A DNA stretch of 64,000 bases, taken from contig CM035315.1 in NCBI GenBank assembly GCA_002900995.3, forward strand, positions 2,263,826 to 2,327,825, written 5' to 3'. Of the stretch, positions 1-11,610 are shown one piece after another (within the stretch, counting starts at the first letter, position 1; the number at the start of each line of letters is the position of its first letter). Made by a program: the position numbers and the translations under genes. The notes beneath the pieces are model-generated. The model searched no databases and was not told where the DNA came from. It saw nothing but the letters and a program-made list of their open reading frames with translations. The stretch is from Ganoderma boninense (taxonomy: Eukaryota; Basidiomycota; Agaricomycetes; Polyporales; Polyporaceae).

Positions 1-531
1 CATCAATATCCGGTCCATCATGAGCTTCAAAAAACCAAAGAAGAACCGCTCCAAAAGTCATCGATCGGGATCTAGGCTCGAACCAGTCAGGAGCTACTCG
101 GGAGTTCAGTGGTGTGCATAACTACCTATGAGAGCCAGTAGTTCGGGTGTGCATGGGCAGATCGCATCGTCCATGTAGAGATACGACGATCCACGGACCA
201 GCCAAGCTTCCACGGATTCAACTCTCCTCCGCCCACCCGGAGGCTTCCCTTCCATTCCTTCCATAACGCCACCTTCCTGGGACGATCGGGACCCGGATGT
301 TATACACACAGGGAGGGGCGGGGTTGCGGAATCCGCCGAGAAGAACGAGGTCCGGATGATCTCGACCAACCTCCATTGACCTATCCAACATCCAGTACCG
401 CTCACCCCCAGGCCCACCGTCATCCCGTCCAGGAGATCCCAGTCAGAGCAGAGCCAAAAAGGTGAGCTTCCCAGATTTTCAAAATTGGCACAATCTGATA
501 CACGACTACCCGCAGTCAGCCGGAGCCAAGC
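1..531 (+). other. Error-rich duplicate of the KDZ gene start (contig end)
   Basis: This stretch repeats 2641-3176 almost base for base, including the start of the KDZ gene and its first intron. It differs by many scattered single-base insertions and deletions, such as an extra A in the lysine-coding run and missing or doubled bases every 10-20 nt. The copy stops directly at the N gap. Indels spread evenly over coding and intronic bases look like unpolished read error rather than evolutionary decay. I read it as a misassembled contig end, not a second gene. A genuine degenerate tandem copy is the alternative. Confidence 0.8.
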
Positions 532-631
532 NNNNNNNNNNNNNNNNNNNNNNNNNNNNNNNNNNNNNNNNNNNNNNNNNNNNNNNNNNNNNNNNNNNNN
601 NNNNNNNNNNNNNNNNNNNNNNNNNNNNNNN
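532..631. other. Assembly gap (100 N)
   Basis: Exactly 100 N, the conventional length for a gap of unknown size. Sequence to its right does not continue the KDZ copy on its left. Confidence 0.99.
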
Positions 632-753
632 CGCCATTCCCAAGGTCCCGAAGGCCCCTTTCCAACAAAACGCTCTCTCCCTCTTTCTCGCCTCTTGCCA
701 TCGTCCCTCATCGGATCACTTGTATACCTCTGCAATACGCCGTACGCCGGTTC

Positions 754-2381
754 GTGATTTTCAGCAGATTTCTCCTTGCCTTGAGCCCTCGTGAAGACTA
801 TGTCGAGCCGGGCTCGACAGATCGTCCCAGCCCCACAGCACCATCCATGCAAAGCCTTCGCAAACGAACAGAAATGACCGATGCCTGGCTGCGCCCTGTG
901 CCAGTCTACCTACTATCGAACCAAGTACTACAGCTGCGCGACCGGCAACTGGAACTGGCGTTATGCTCCTGGTTCATGACTTTACGACCTAGCTCTCCTT
1001 CCCCCTTTCGCCCGACCCCCGGCCCGTAGATTACGACTCATGGGAGCATGGACTCAAGCTCCATCGAGTTTGCAGAAGTTTTTCTCTCGGATCTCCTGTC
1101 TGTGGATCCGCGGCCCTCACGCTCGTCTCCTCCGACAATCCATGTTCGCACTATCGCCATTCACTACGCATCGAAACTCTCCTATCCAAAATCGGAGCCA
1201 CACTCCAGATTACCAAGCCTGACGTGTCCTCACCACCTGAGTCCACTTCTCATTCCCAGCTATTATGACATCGCACGATTCCCACCTCCCATATTCCGAT
1301 CCCGATCTATCGCCATGCGAGCGTAGCAGGCACCCACGGCAACCATTCACCATCATCTGCACTGCTGTCCTTCCTCGAGGCTAGTCTCGGCCGCCCCCAT
1401 GGATAGAATCACAAGGCTAGCAGGCATCATTCCACCCTGTACGTCCTGTGCCTGTCTTACCGACGCGTCTGTTAATATAGAAACCAATCCCTTGAGAAGC
1501 AGCGAGTTTCGGTTCAATTCATCCTTCGCATGACTCGAGGCCGAGACAAGTTCCACCAATCCGTGCATCGCTGGATGGCCACCTTCATTGCCGAACTTGG
1601 GAACGTCTATGCATGCAGTTGATCGCTCTCATTATCGCGAACCGCGAAAGTGTGGTGCTACTGATTCCGGACCGCGCTCCTTCTCGGAGGGAAGGAGCCT
1701 GCGCGTCAGCACCGCTATCTCCTCAACTGCTCCGGGCTCAACCCGTCTGCTCTACATGTATGCAGATCCGGGGCTGGCGCCTCCGCTCCCCCACATCTGA
1801 GACTCCTCAACGAAATACCGGACTATCCTAAACATGCTTTACGAGAACCGGCAACTTGCATACGAAATCTGGCAATTTCGTCCGCATTTTTGAGGAGTGG
1901 AAATTGATCGACCCTACGGCGAGGTAGATGCATCACCACCGTTTGACGTGTATTTCGGAAGATATCCTCCGTCTAATCATCTGGAAACATTCGAGCTGTT
2001 CACTATGAACTGTGGCTCTCGATCGCTTCATGCGCCCAACAAATCACCTGTCACACGAAGCCGAGCCGGACCACTAGCCGTGCCCGATTTTTCCGTCAGG
2101 GAGCTTGGAGTGCCGCATATCACCATGACGCCAGTGGACTCTTCGCTCCCTTCCCCAAGCGAGTTAACGCCCTCAATGCGCTTCGTGATGTGCTTACCGG
2201 GTGGCCGCGCTGCCCCCAGTCCATTCTTGACGCGAAACCTTTGCAAATTGCAGACAACGTACACGTAATTGAGCAATTGGAGTCGCAATTGGCGTCCTTT
2301 TATATACAGACTTTTTTTGAGGCCTCCGGTCGTGCGCCAATTGTCCCCCACCGTTTACCTTGTACTTCTAGAGGGGTGTGA
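754..2381 (+). pseudogene. Decayed member of the ~700-residue unnamed Agaricomycete family
   Basis: The best preserved part is the C-terminus (about 2160-2381): WPRCPQSILD, then FYIQTFF, then a proline-rich APIVPHRLP ending. It matches the end of the 712-codon gene at 34367-36505, which has WPACPEAIIQ, FYVQSFV and PIPPIAFPF in the same order. Around 1975-2060 a stretch with LIIW and ALDRFMR resembles that gene's LLWEAHEL and ALDHVLVD region but carries stop codons and frame changes. Around 880-940, DAWLRPVPVYLL resembles NWARVGLPVWLI. The middle is not alignable by eye. Function of the family is unknown. The 5' end is cut off by the gap. It lies 280 bp upstream of the KDZ pseudogene on the same strand. 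Confidence 0.6.
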
Positions 2382-2656
2382 CGATTTATATCCCATTTGT
2401 ATCCTACACTGTCACCAACGTCGTAATATTTAGATCAGATTAGGCACATGTACCCGGCTACCGTACGATTTACGTGTCATAATCCGGCGTCCCGTGGTGG
2501 AGACGCTGTCTCAATTGTCATCATCTCTTCCCAAAGGTAACCTGCGCGGACGCCTGCAGACCACGGACGAAAACCTTACGATCTGAACTCCTTTTCTTTC
2601 ACTCATCTGTCCTAACTCTTCATCCCGCAGGCTTCACATCCAATATCCGGTCCATC

Positions 2657-5600
2657 ATGAGCTTCAAAAAACCAAAGAAGAACCGCTCCAAAGTCATCGA
2701 TCGGGATCTAGGCTCGACCAGTCAGGGAGCTACTCGGAGTTCAGTGGTGGTGCATAACTACTATGAGGCCAGTAGTTCGGGTGTGCAATGGGCAGATCGC
2801 ATCGTCCATGTAGAAGAATACGACGATCCACGACCAGCCAAGCTTCCACGGATTCACTCTCCTCCGCCCACCCGGGAGGCTTCCCCTTCCATTCCTCTCC
2901 ATAACGCCACCTTCCCCTGGGACGACTCGGGAACCCGGATGTTTACATCACAGGGAGAGGGCGGGGTTGCGGAATCCGCCGAGAAACGAGGTCCGGATGA
3001 TCTCGCACCCACCTCCATGCCTTCCAACATCCAGTCCGCTCCACCCCCAGGCCCCACGTCATCCCGTCCAGGAGATCCCAGTCAGAGCAGAGCCAAAAAG
3101 GTGAGCTCCCAGATTTCAAAATTGGACCAATCTGAATACACGACTACACCAGTCAGCCGGAGCCAAGCTCGACGAAGCGGGTATCCACATACCTCTGATC
3201 ATGCAATGTCTTCTGCAGAGAGAGGCCCACGTTCACATCCCCGGTATCTGCCAGCACTGCAAACGCAGCCCTGCTCTTTATTGATGTCGAGACTGTTCTG
3301 ACCCTCCTGCGCTATGCCAAGGGTGCATGTGCGACACCCATGTCCACAGCCCGTATCATTGGGTTGAGGAGTGGATGCAGCCATCTCCCGACAGTTCAAA
3401 ATGTTGTTTTCGCAAGAGAGACCTCTTCGAACTGGGACTTGTTCACCACCTGGGCCACCAAGGGCGTCGATGTGAACAGGTGTCGTCCGGCACACCCAAA
3501 ACCCACACTCTCGTCGTAACCCATGTCAACGGTATCCATTCCGTACAGTTCGAATTCTGTGAATGTAGTTCACCACGTCGTCAGAGTCAAGAGGAACAGC
3601 TGGTGCTTGGCGGGTTGATACCAGCCAGCTTCCAGAGACTACAAAGCGCTTTCACGGTGGAAGTCCTAGAGGACGCCCACGAGGACATCCTGGCATCAAG
3701 GAAATCACCGTACGATTATATGCGCAAGCTGCGCCGAAGGACCAGCAATTCATCCACTCATAAGGTTACGGTAAGAAATGCACCCGGGTGCTAGGGTAGT
3801 TTCTTACCGCTACTGGCCAGGATCGATACCGCGAGTTCCTTTACGTCTTCCGATTGTGGAGGTTCATGAAGATGACAATACGCTCTGGCTCCTGTCACGG
3901 ACTTCGATACCCGGGGCGCGACCCCAACCTCTTGACGGTACCGTGTTTCTCCTGCCCATAGCCCGGCGTGAATTTGCCTGCGGACTTCAGGTCCACGAAG
4001 TCGGACATCCAGTGCGTTGCCCAGTCAAATTCGCTTCCATGCGTCTAGAATTGATTTGCAGTCTACAGATATATCTATCGACTATTCCTAGGAGCCGATG
4101 GCAACTACAGCCTCCAGAAGAAAACCAAGCCGGGTGACGACACGGACTACAGTCTTGTGGGGGATAACGGCTTCTTCAACGACGTGGGGAAGTTAAAGGA
4201 CTTCTTGAAAAAATATCCTAAAGAGGACTGGAAAATTGTATGTCGTTCGTAGCCTTATACGGTAAACACGTATTAATGAAGCGCAGCTAGTAACTTGCAG
4301 TGGGTTCAAAGTGACCCGCTCGCAAAGAGTGGGAAAATTCAAGAATCTCGACGTCAGCGGAGTAATTTCTGTCACATGCACCCGACACGGGTGTTTTCGT
4401 GCTTGAGGTACTTGCGACATGCCCGGGGCGAAGCGTAAGTTCCCGTGGCTCCAGCCTGATGCTCAACACTGACTGCCGGTGGTCAATTCCAGGTTTCCGC
4501 TGCTAGATCTAGCTTTGGCGGGAGCCTTCGAGACATCAGAGGAACTCTTGGAGTGGCTGCTCACGTACGACGTGGGCTGCCAGTATATAGCTAATCTCCT
4601 AGATCGCTGGAAAGATTGGGACCTTCCAGTGAAGTTTCGCCACATGGTGGAGAAACTGCGTATCCTTTTGCCTCAGATGCACATGCTCGCCCATCAGGAA
4701 TCATGCCAGACTGACTATTGCATGGGCTTCAAGCAGGGCACCGGTCACACATGCGGGGAGATGGTCGAGACCATCTGGGCGGAACATAACGCCATCGGTT
4801 TATCGACAAGGGAGATGAACGGAGGGGCGCGAAGGGATGCTCTCAATGACTTCTTTAATTCGTGGAACTGGTACAAGAACGAGGGTCGAGGTATGTGGCT
4901 CACATAACGGTCCAGGAGGTCATGGCACGGCGGGCTCTCACCTAAATACGATAACAGCCAAGTACCTCAACCGCAAAATAACGGAGAAACTCTTGCTTCA
5001 GCTACAACAGACAAGAGACTTGGCTGCTTTAACCCAAGAGGCTGGCGCCCCAGAAGTTAAAGACTGGCTCCAGATGGACATCAACGACCAACCTCTCACT
5101 CCGGTAACCTATCACACTCGTCCGTCCCGTGGACCACCCAGTGTCTACGTACTGGATGCAGCGAAACGTGAGTAACCAGGCCAAATGACGCGTGTGTTGT
5201 GGGAGATGGAGCGTCCTGACTGCCTCCACAGTTCCCAGCAAAGGGTCGGCGCTGGAAGAGCTGCTAGAACGTACAGTCAAGCCCACGGGTGCCGAGATGT
5301 CCGCCGCCATTAGTGAAATGGATACTACAGTACAGTATGGCGACGCCTCCACTAGGACGACCGCGTCATCTTCAGCACCATCAACTCCTAGCTCCGATAT
5401 TTCCCATCTGTCTCCCGCAGCTCTGATGTGCCTTAAGAATGGTGTGGAGTTGGAATACAGTCAGTAAGTGTTCCCCCTCCCCGCCACGACACCAAACACG
5501 ATCGGGACTAAACCACCTCTCACCTTGTAGGGAAGATCTACGGAGAAGGGTCGAGACGTTCCGACGCTCGGCACTTGGCAAGGGAGGTGTTTCACCTCAG

Positions 5601-6843
5601 AATGTGGCACAGTTAGGTGCGGCGAGACGTGCTCTGGGAGATCGCATAGATGAATGGCGGAGAGAGTGGTACAACGCTTTCCCGGAGCTGGCGTGCGAGG
5701 AGGACGGACCCGGTGGTTTCGCGGACTGGCTCTGCGAGGAAGACTTGGAAGATCCAGACCTGCCTCACGATGGACCTGAAACCGAACCACTGGGTTTACC
5801 GTCCGCATCAGAGTGGGACGCCAGTGTAGCCCTGGGTTCTCTGACACAAGTGGCTCTAGCTGAGCTGAAGCTTCGTACTGGGCACGCATACGATCTCCTG
5901 GCTAGCATTCGAATGGCCTTGCGTAAGAAAGGTGCGCTGCTAGAGGAGAAGGAGATCAACGCTAGGGGACAAAAAGAGCATACACGAGGCCAGCAGAAAA
6001 TCAAAGGAGTGCAAGATCAAGCTCGCTTTCTGGCCGACGTCTACAACAAGAACCTGGACATCATGAAAGGCCTACTGGTCCCCGCGAAGGTTCAGGACCC
6101 TACCGCCGGCATACCTCCAGCTCTTCGGATGATAGATAAATCCCGAGATCTCACAATTCCACCCACCAGACAACTACACAACACAGGAGACACACAGCGA
6201 CAGCTGCCTTGGATTTTCCAGCCCGCCGGCCCCCAGTCGTTATCCGTAGAGGCGAGTGAGCAGTGGGAAATGGAATGTACGTGAAACACACGTACCATCG
6301 TCACTGGGGAAGTCACTACTAACGTTGCACCTCACAGGTCGACGAACCGACTGGTTCCGTGCGTGGGCGGCGAAGACACGAACCGACGAAGAGGTGAACT
6401 TGCTGTATGCAGATGGGAAGGCTGTCCGACGAGGTTTCGGCTTCGCCGCCCACCTGTGGAATACCTGCGCAAACGAAGACTCCAGTGCTGGAGCTGCCGC
6501 ATATGCTACGCAGAAGTCGTCGATGTTTAGTCTGATGGCGGATGAGGTGGAAGAGTCTGTGCGTGCAGCCCACCGTCGTCATGTTACCGTGATGGGAGCC
6601 CTCAGTGAAGACGACGATGAAGGCTTGAAAAGAGTTTACGACAAGGCCCAAGTGCATCTAACTCCGTCAGACGACAGACTGGACTACAGCCTAGTGAGTC
6701 GTTGCGCCATGTGGATGTCAGGCATGAGTTCACAAACCCATCCAGTCTATTCGCCCGCTACTAGAACAAAGCGGAAGTCCAGAGACGTGGACGGCAATTC
6801 TGTCTATTATGAAGATGTAAAATACTGTACACGGAACGAATGA
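2657..6843 (+). pseudogene. KDZ (Kyakuja-Dileera-Zisupton) transposase, degenerate copy
   Basis: Multi-exon KDZ transposase. Exons begin at 2657-3100, 3153-3770, 3821-4011, 4069-4237, 4287-4434 and 4493-4890, followed by further exons to 6843. After a disordered N-terminus comes the CxC2-type cysteine cluster (CQHC, CRDC, CQGC and then SPYHWVEEW). The RNase H-like core follows with the acidic signatures GADGNY, TYDVGCQY and CGEMVE. The C-terminal part (4493-6843) stays open and ends with the DWFRAWAA block typical of KDZ tails. Three in-frame stops break it: TGA at 3282-3284 inside the cysteine cluster, TAG at 3959-3961 and TGA at 4404-4406. Exon 4287-4434 is also one base short. The intron at 4012-4068 sits at the same codon phase as in the second KDZ gene at 38306. 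Confidence 0.85.
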
Positions 6844-6861
6844 GATACGGGGGAATGAAAT

Positions 6862-8355
6862 CTAAGTGTCTACCAGGACGGCCTTCTGGGATGCACACGT
6901 CATATGCATGTGGTCCCACATATGCTGATGGGTAAAATGAACGAGGAAATTGCGCGTGCCCGACCCCCAATCTGGTGCGTCATGACACAAATCGCGGCCA
7001 CGGAAAAACACCATGTCGCCTGGATGCAGTGCTACAGTGACGTTCAGCTGAGGAAAACGAAGATAGCCGGTAGTGAAAGTGCCAAAGTAAAGAATACTAA
7101 CCCACGACCAATGGGGGTCGTGTTGGTCCCAATGACGCTTGGATTCCCTATTGAAGACCACCTCCCGTCCCTCATACGCCAGTCCTCCGTTGACGGAATC
7201 GAAAAGCTTCTGCACGTTCTCTTTCTGGCACGTCTTCTTCCAGAGCTGGTTGAGCAACGAATGTTGGGTGGGGTCGATCTTCTCCAAAGCCGCCATAACG
7301 TACGCACTGACCATGTCAAGGCCGCAGATCGCGTCAATGGCGGCACGGAAAGTTTCACCTGAGTGCAACATGTCCGAAGCGGGTGTTGGATCGTCACACT
7401 GAAGTGAGAACGGTGTCACTGCCCACACGCCCGGTCAGAAGATAAGGCTGCGTACCTTGTGGCCGATGGCATGCCAAAGAGTACACAGTCTGGTGGTGCC
7501 GACCAATCCGCCATGCCTTCTCAGGTAACTCCCCTTCCTATCATTCGCGACGCACTTCTTAATCTTTGCGAGGTGGCCCCATTTATCACAGACCTGCGAG
7601 ACATAGTCCTGCCATGGAGTGAGAAGTCTTCTCGCGCTATGAGAAGAAATGTCACATACCAAAGACTTGCCTCGGCACGCTCCAGGGATGCGGTATATAA
7701 TGTCGTACCCATCCGCACTAACGACACGCTGTGGAGCATCTCCATCCAACTCCGTCACGAAATTTTCCTCCACCACAACCTGGCTTGTGTCTTCGAACAT
7801 CGTGTAATGAACGGCCTTCTCCATCTCAAAGTTCATCAGCTGCACTGCGTGGGGTGGTGAGACCACGACCACAGAGCAGCGATAGAAATCGTACCAGTGT
7901 TAACCTTCATCTGAGCGGCCGAAACAGCTTTCCGTGCCAGTCGCACCCTGCCAGCCTTGATGTCCTTCTCGAGGGTCTTGTCTTTCCTAACTCGCTTGCG
8001 TCGTCTACGGTTGGATTAGCCCCACATGACACATACGAACACAAACATGAACGTACCGAGGACGTTTCCCCACTGGAGCCAGGGTCGGAAGAGCGGGACA
8101 GTCGGAGTCAGCCAGCTCGGTGAGGTCCGATGAACCAAAGGGGTCGTAATCGCTGTAGACCATGATAACCTCAGCATCGGTGGCTCGCACTTTCTTCCGG
8201 GCGGGGCGTGAGCTGAGAACACCCCCACGCGCGTCAGAGTCTGTGCGAAGAAGGAGAACCTGGACGTCCGCCGAACGAGTGATTGGCATATTATTTGCGT
8301 CGGGCTGAGCTGGCGGTGGGCCGCGTGAGCGTAGGAAATATGTGTGAGTGTCCAT
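6862..8355 (-). CDS. TET/JBP-like 2-oxoglutarate/Fe(II) dioxygenase
   Basis: Spliced model: 8057-8355, 7895-8004, 7456-7844 and 6862-7398 (transcribed right to left). All borders are GT..AG and the 444-codon frame is unbroken. The N-terminus is basic and low-complexity (RPARKKVRA). The C-terminal domain has the family's metal-binding H-x-D (H355, D357 in HWDQHD), the core YFGTFTTGYLRFP, a turn HPGDMVFFRG, the distal histidine H405 and the 2OG-binding arginine R415. This arrangement fits fungal TET/JBP enzymes, which oxidise 5-methylcytosine or thymine in DNA; substrate here is inferred. It is convergent with the KDZ pseudogene, their stops about 20 bp apart. The KDZ-TET/JBP association is established for basidiomycetes. 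Intact catalytic residues contrast with the broken transposase. Confidence 0.75.
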
Positions 8356-8820
8356 GACCTTGGGAGAGGAAGCTAGGTGAGGGGAAATCGACGAAGATGG
8401 GGACAAGGAGGCGGGAGAAACAGAACAAACCAAGAGGAGGACAAGGAGTGGGCGAATCGTCGTCTGAGGAGTCCGGAACCGGCGACTGTTGCTTGGTATA
8501 TGCTGGGCGCCGACAATGTGAGTGACAAATGAAACACGACGGTGCAAAGCTACCTTGCGCCGCAGCTGCTGCCGGTAATCAATGAGAAAAATGCATGACG
8601 GGAAAAAAGGAAGGAGCGGCACATCTGCTTGTGCCCCGCGGTAACAAACTGTGGTACGAGAGGCGTGAGGACGAAGGTGTTCTCTAATAAAAGGAAGGCG
8701 GAGGCGGCCACGATGGTGAACTCAGAGTCACCGTTACGGCTGCACACGTACACGTGACCTGAGGCCAGTTTACCCACAGCCGGAGAGAGACGCCCAGTCG
8801 CGCAGGGAACTGCGTAAACG

Positions 8821-8965
8821 CTGACTGGGCGTTCCTCTTCGCTTTCACCCACCCACCACCCGTGCCCGTGCAGGACTGTTGCAGACCTCCGGCCGGTAAA
8901 TCGCATCCGCTCATACGAAGACATGCGCGATCGCTGCTGATTGCCTGCTTCGTAGATGCGAGGCT
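8821..8965 (+). repeat. Direct repeat copy 1 (145 bp)
   Basis: Identical over 145 bp, as far as I can read, to 9004-9148; period 183 bp. It lies about 470 bp upstream of the TET/JBP-like start. It could be a subterminal repeat of the KDZ-associated element or a local duplication. Confidence 0.95.
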
Positions 8966-9003
8966 CAAGCCCACTCACCTCTATGCTGAACTGCCACGCA
9001 TAT

Positions 9004-9148
9004 CTGACTGGGCGTTCCTCTTCGCTTTCACCCACCCACCACCCGTGCCCGTGCAGGACTGTTGCAGACCTCCGGCCGGTAAATCGCATCCGCTCATACG
9101 AAGACATGCGCGATCGCTGCTGATTGCCTGCTTCGTAGATGCGAGGCT
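9004..9148 (+). repeat. Direct repeat copy 2 (145 bp)
   Basis: Second copy of 8821-8965. It is followed by short C-rich imperfect repeats (9150-9230). No gene is visible between the copies. Confidence 0.95.
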
Positions 9149-9405
9149 ATCCCGCACATCCCCGTCGCCACGCATATCCCTATGCCGCACATCCCCTTCC
9201 CAACACGCCCTCAACCCGAATGCCTACGAGTTCGCCCCGCCGCAGTGCTACTTGCTACGCTGACAATCTATGTCGAAGAATCTGTCCTATGCCTCGGTGC
9301 TGTTGTCGAACGACTACACGAACATGCTAGGAGGACGGATACATGGTCCCTCCCCAACTATTACGGTAGTACCTGAGAGGTCCTAACGTCAACCGCTCGC
9401 TCCAC

Positions 9406-10116
9406 CTAGCGGTCTTCTAGCCTCCCTTCCCCTGCTCCTAAGGCGATCTTGTCCCCAGTCCCCGCCGGCTCTTCTCCTCCCTCGCCTTCCACCCACCGCC
9501 TCTCTACACCTTCCCCATCGCTTTCCGCCCACTCCTTGTCGGCCTCAGTGCCATCGTCAGCCGTCACTGCACCAATTGCCAACCTCGTAGCCAAGGTCGA
9601 CACCCGTCTTCTGTCATCCAACAGGATCGTTCCGTCACCAATATCCACACCAAATGTCACCTGCTCCTCGCCTGTCGGGGCCAACAGAGTGCTCCAGTGA
9701 CTGGGAGTTTCTCCCTGCACGGTGGTGCCATCCTCTTCACCTTCACTCTGGTCCAACGAAGGGGTCGCCTCCAGACATCTTCGGGCCATGCTGACCTGTC
9801 GCCGCAACCGGATCACGTCGCCCTCTACCTCGTCTACGCCTCGCTCGTAACGTTCAGTCAAGGCTTCTAAGCGTGACGCGAGCTGCTGAGGATTAAGGCC
9901 TTGTAAGGAGCTGGAGTGGGCAAGGGGCACGGGGACGTAGGCGCACACCGTGCCGGGAGGGGTCGGGATGTGCTCGGTATCTGCGGGAGACACGAGGATA
10001 GGGGTACATGACAGAGGTTGAGCGGAGGAGGGGACGTGAATAGAGGTCAAGCGAGGGACCTTTCGTGCTGGAGTGGCCTCCGGGGAGGAGACAGAGTGTT
10101 CGCGCTTCAAGGGCAT
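9406..10116 (-). CDS. Hypothetical coiled-coil protein, 236 residues
   Basis: Single uninterrupted frame from ATG at 10116 to the stop at 9406. Residues ~1-75 are serine/proline-rich with a basic patch (ATPARKVPRL). Residues ~76-120 are predicted by eye to form a coiled coil (LNPQQLASRLEAL, VIRLRRQVSMARR). The C-terminal third is acidic. I recognise no catalytic motif. Position just beyond the KDZ/TET pair suggests it may belong to the same accessory block, but nothing in the sequence proves this. A long GC-rich reading frame could also be open by chance; the heptad pattern argues mildly against that. Confidence 0.45.
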   Translation of the reverse strand: MPLKREHSVSSPEATPARKVPRLTSIHVPSSAQPLSCTPILVSPADTEHIPTPPGTVCAYVPVPLAHSSSLQGLNPQQLASRLEALTERYERGVDEVEGDVIRLRRQVSMARRCLEATPSLDQSEGEEDGTTVQGETPSHWSTLLAPTGEEQVTFGVDIGDGTILLDDRRRVSTLATRLAIGAVTADDGTEADKEWAESDGEGVERRWVEGEGGEEPAGTGDKIALGAGEGRLEDR

Positions 10117-10447
10117 CGCTGTGGAGGGAACGGGGACGCAACCAGCTTTTATGAGCGTATTTCCCCCCCTGTGACCTCAAATTGTCGTACGCCGACCCAT
10201 TAGCCATGCCTGTCTATCTTATTAGCGATTAGCCTGGATCACACGCTTTACCTATGGACCCGGGTACCCATGAGTGCGAACATGATGACTCCACGTTTTT
10301 GCGGCCTTGAGAATCCGGTGATCCGGCACACACCGTAGTGACAGGGAGGCGCAGAGGCGCCCACAGCACATCGCTGCGAGTCGGCGACTGATCTCATCCC
10401 ACTTCGCGTCGCTTCTCCCCGCTGCCTCCTCGTCTTCAAAACTCCGC
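10117..10447. other. Intergenic, nothing recognised
   Basis: No coding frame, repeat or RNA motif that I can support. It separates two divergent coding regions and would hold their promoters. Confidence 0.5.
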
Positions 10448-11610
10448 ATGTCAATACAGGAACTGGGTGTCCCATGCCCCGATAAATGGCCCTTGCAAGT
10501 CTTCTTTTTCGCCAGGCGGGACCGAAAGCAGACTCTGGATGCTGCGACAGTCGCGTCGCCGAGCGATTTGAAGTACTATCTTAGGGTTATGAGAGGGCCA
10601 GACCGGAGAATGACGGTGCGTCTGGACAGTTTTAGCACAGTTTGGTTCCGACTGACGAGTTGTTAGGCTCCTCTTTGCGTCGACAAGGCTACGGACGTAG
10701 ACGTGGAAGTGCTCGAGACCGTGCTTGCGTTTATGGAGACGGCCAGCTGTGCACAGTGGTTTTATCCCATGGAAGTCTGGAAGCCGACACGTGTGTTCTT
10801 GATAGCGGTTCATGCGTGGGCTTGCCAGGACCCCCGCATCCGGCACTACGATTGGCGAGGCATGCGCGACTTGATTCCCCACGTTACACCACACGAACGA
10901 GACGGACCCGTGCCCGATATGATCCCTACTGTCGTAGGTCTGGCACGCCTGTACAAGGAGTTTTTTCCAATGGTAAGTCGTGACCCTCGGTGCGGGCTTG
11001 GGATGCCGACCTGACCTGTGTACAGGTCATATTTCACTACAGGAGCATGTTCTATCGCGAACATACGATAGCGGAAAGGCGGATATTCCAGATGGACGGC
11101 TGGAGAGACGTGGGGACTCAATGGGACGGAATGGATAGGGAGATCCCCGCTGGAGAGGGGGAGGGTGTTGACTCGGGAAGAAACGATGCGAGCCCGCTGG
11201 TGGATGTATTCGGGAGCCACATACATTGTGCGGAAGATCCTCGGGAAGAAACATCTATCCATGTGACCGCTCAGAGTCTCCCCCGCCTTTTCTCCCCCGG
11301 CATCCTTCTCCAAATTCCTTTACCGACACAACATGTCTTGTAGATATTCTATGTACTCCGGTTGTGATGGCAGTGCGACTAGGGCGAGAAACTGGCATTT
11401 CGGGCCGGATATCCACGCGTCACGCCATTCTCACATGACCCCGTTTAAGCGTCTATTATGGGGATTGATGAGCGGGAGATAACAACGACGAACGTCTCAG
11501 CTCATCCAGGACATCATGCCAGCCTGCATTCCGCTGTCCACCGCCGACGTGTTTCTGCTATGCACGACTCAGACTGAGCCTCCAATCTTCGTCCCATGTA
11601 CGCCCGAGAA
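10448..11610 (+). pseudogene. 5' part of a host gene split by the retrotransposon
   Basis: Likely exons 10448-10615, 10667-10972 and from 11026 on. Introns of 51 and 53 nt have GT..AG borders and keep the frame (phase 0). The protein is unfamiliar: residues such as FMETASCAQWFYPMEVWKP and the IFHYRSMFYREHTIAER stretch read like a globular domain. From about 11170 two frames compete; the one containing MRARWWMYSGATYIVRK looks more protein-like. A further exon probably starts after a CTCAG acceptor near 11503. It runs into the LTR at 11611, and coding sequence resumes at 16938 beyond the element. Joining across the target site is ambiguous in frame. Confidence 0.5.
11606..11610. repeat. Target-site duplication GAGAA (left)
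   Basis: The five bases before the left LTR are GAGAA, repeated directly after the right LTR at 16933-16937. Five-base duplications are usual for Ty3/Gypsy integration. Confidence 0.9.

Noticed and set aside
462..794. Open frames spanning the first N gap
   Set aside because: They exist only because N codons contain no stops; the same applies at 56129-56228.
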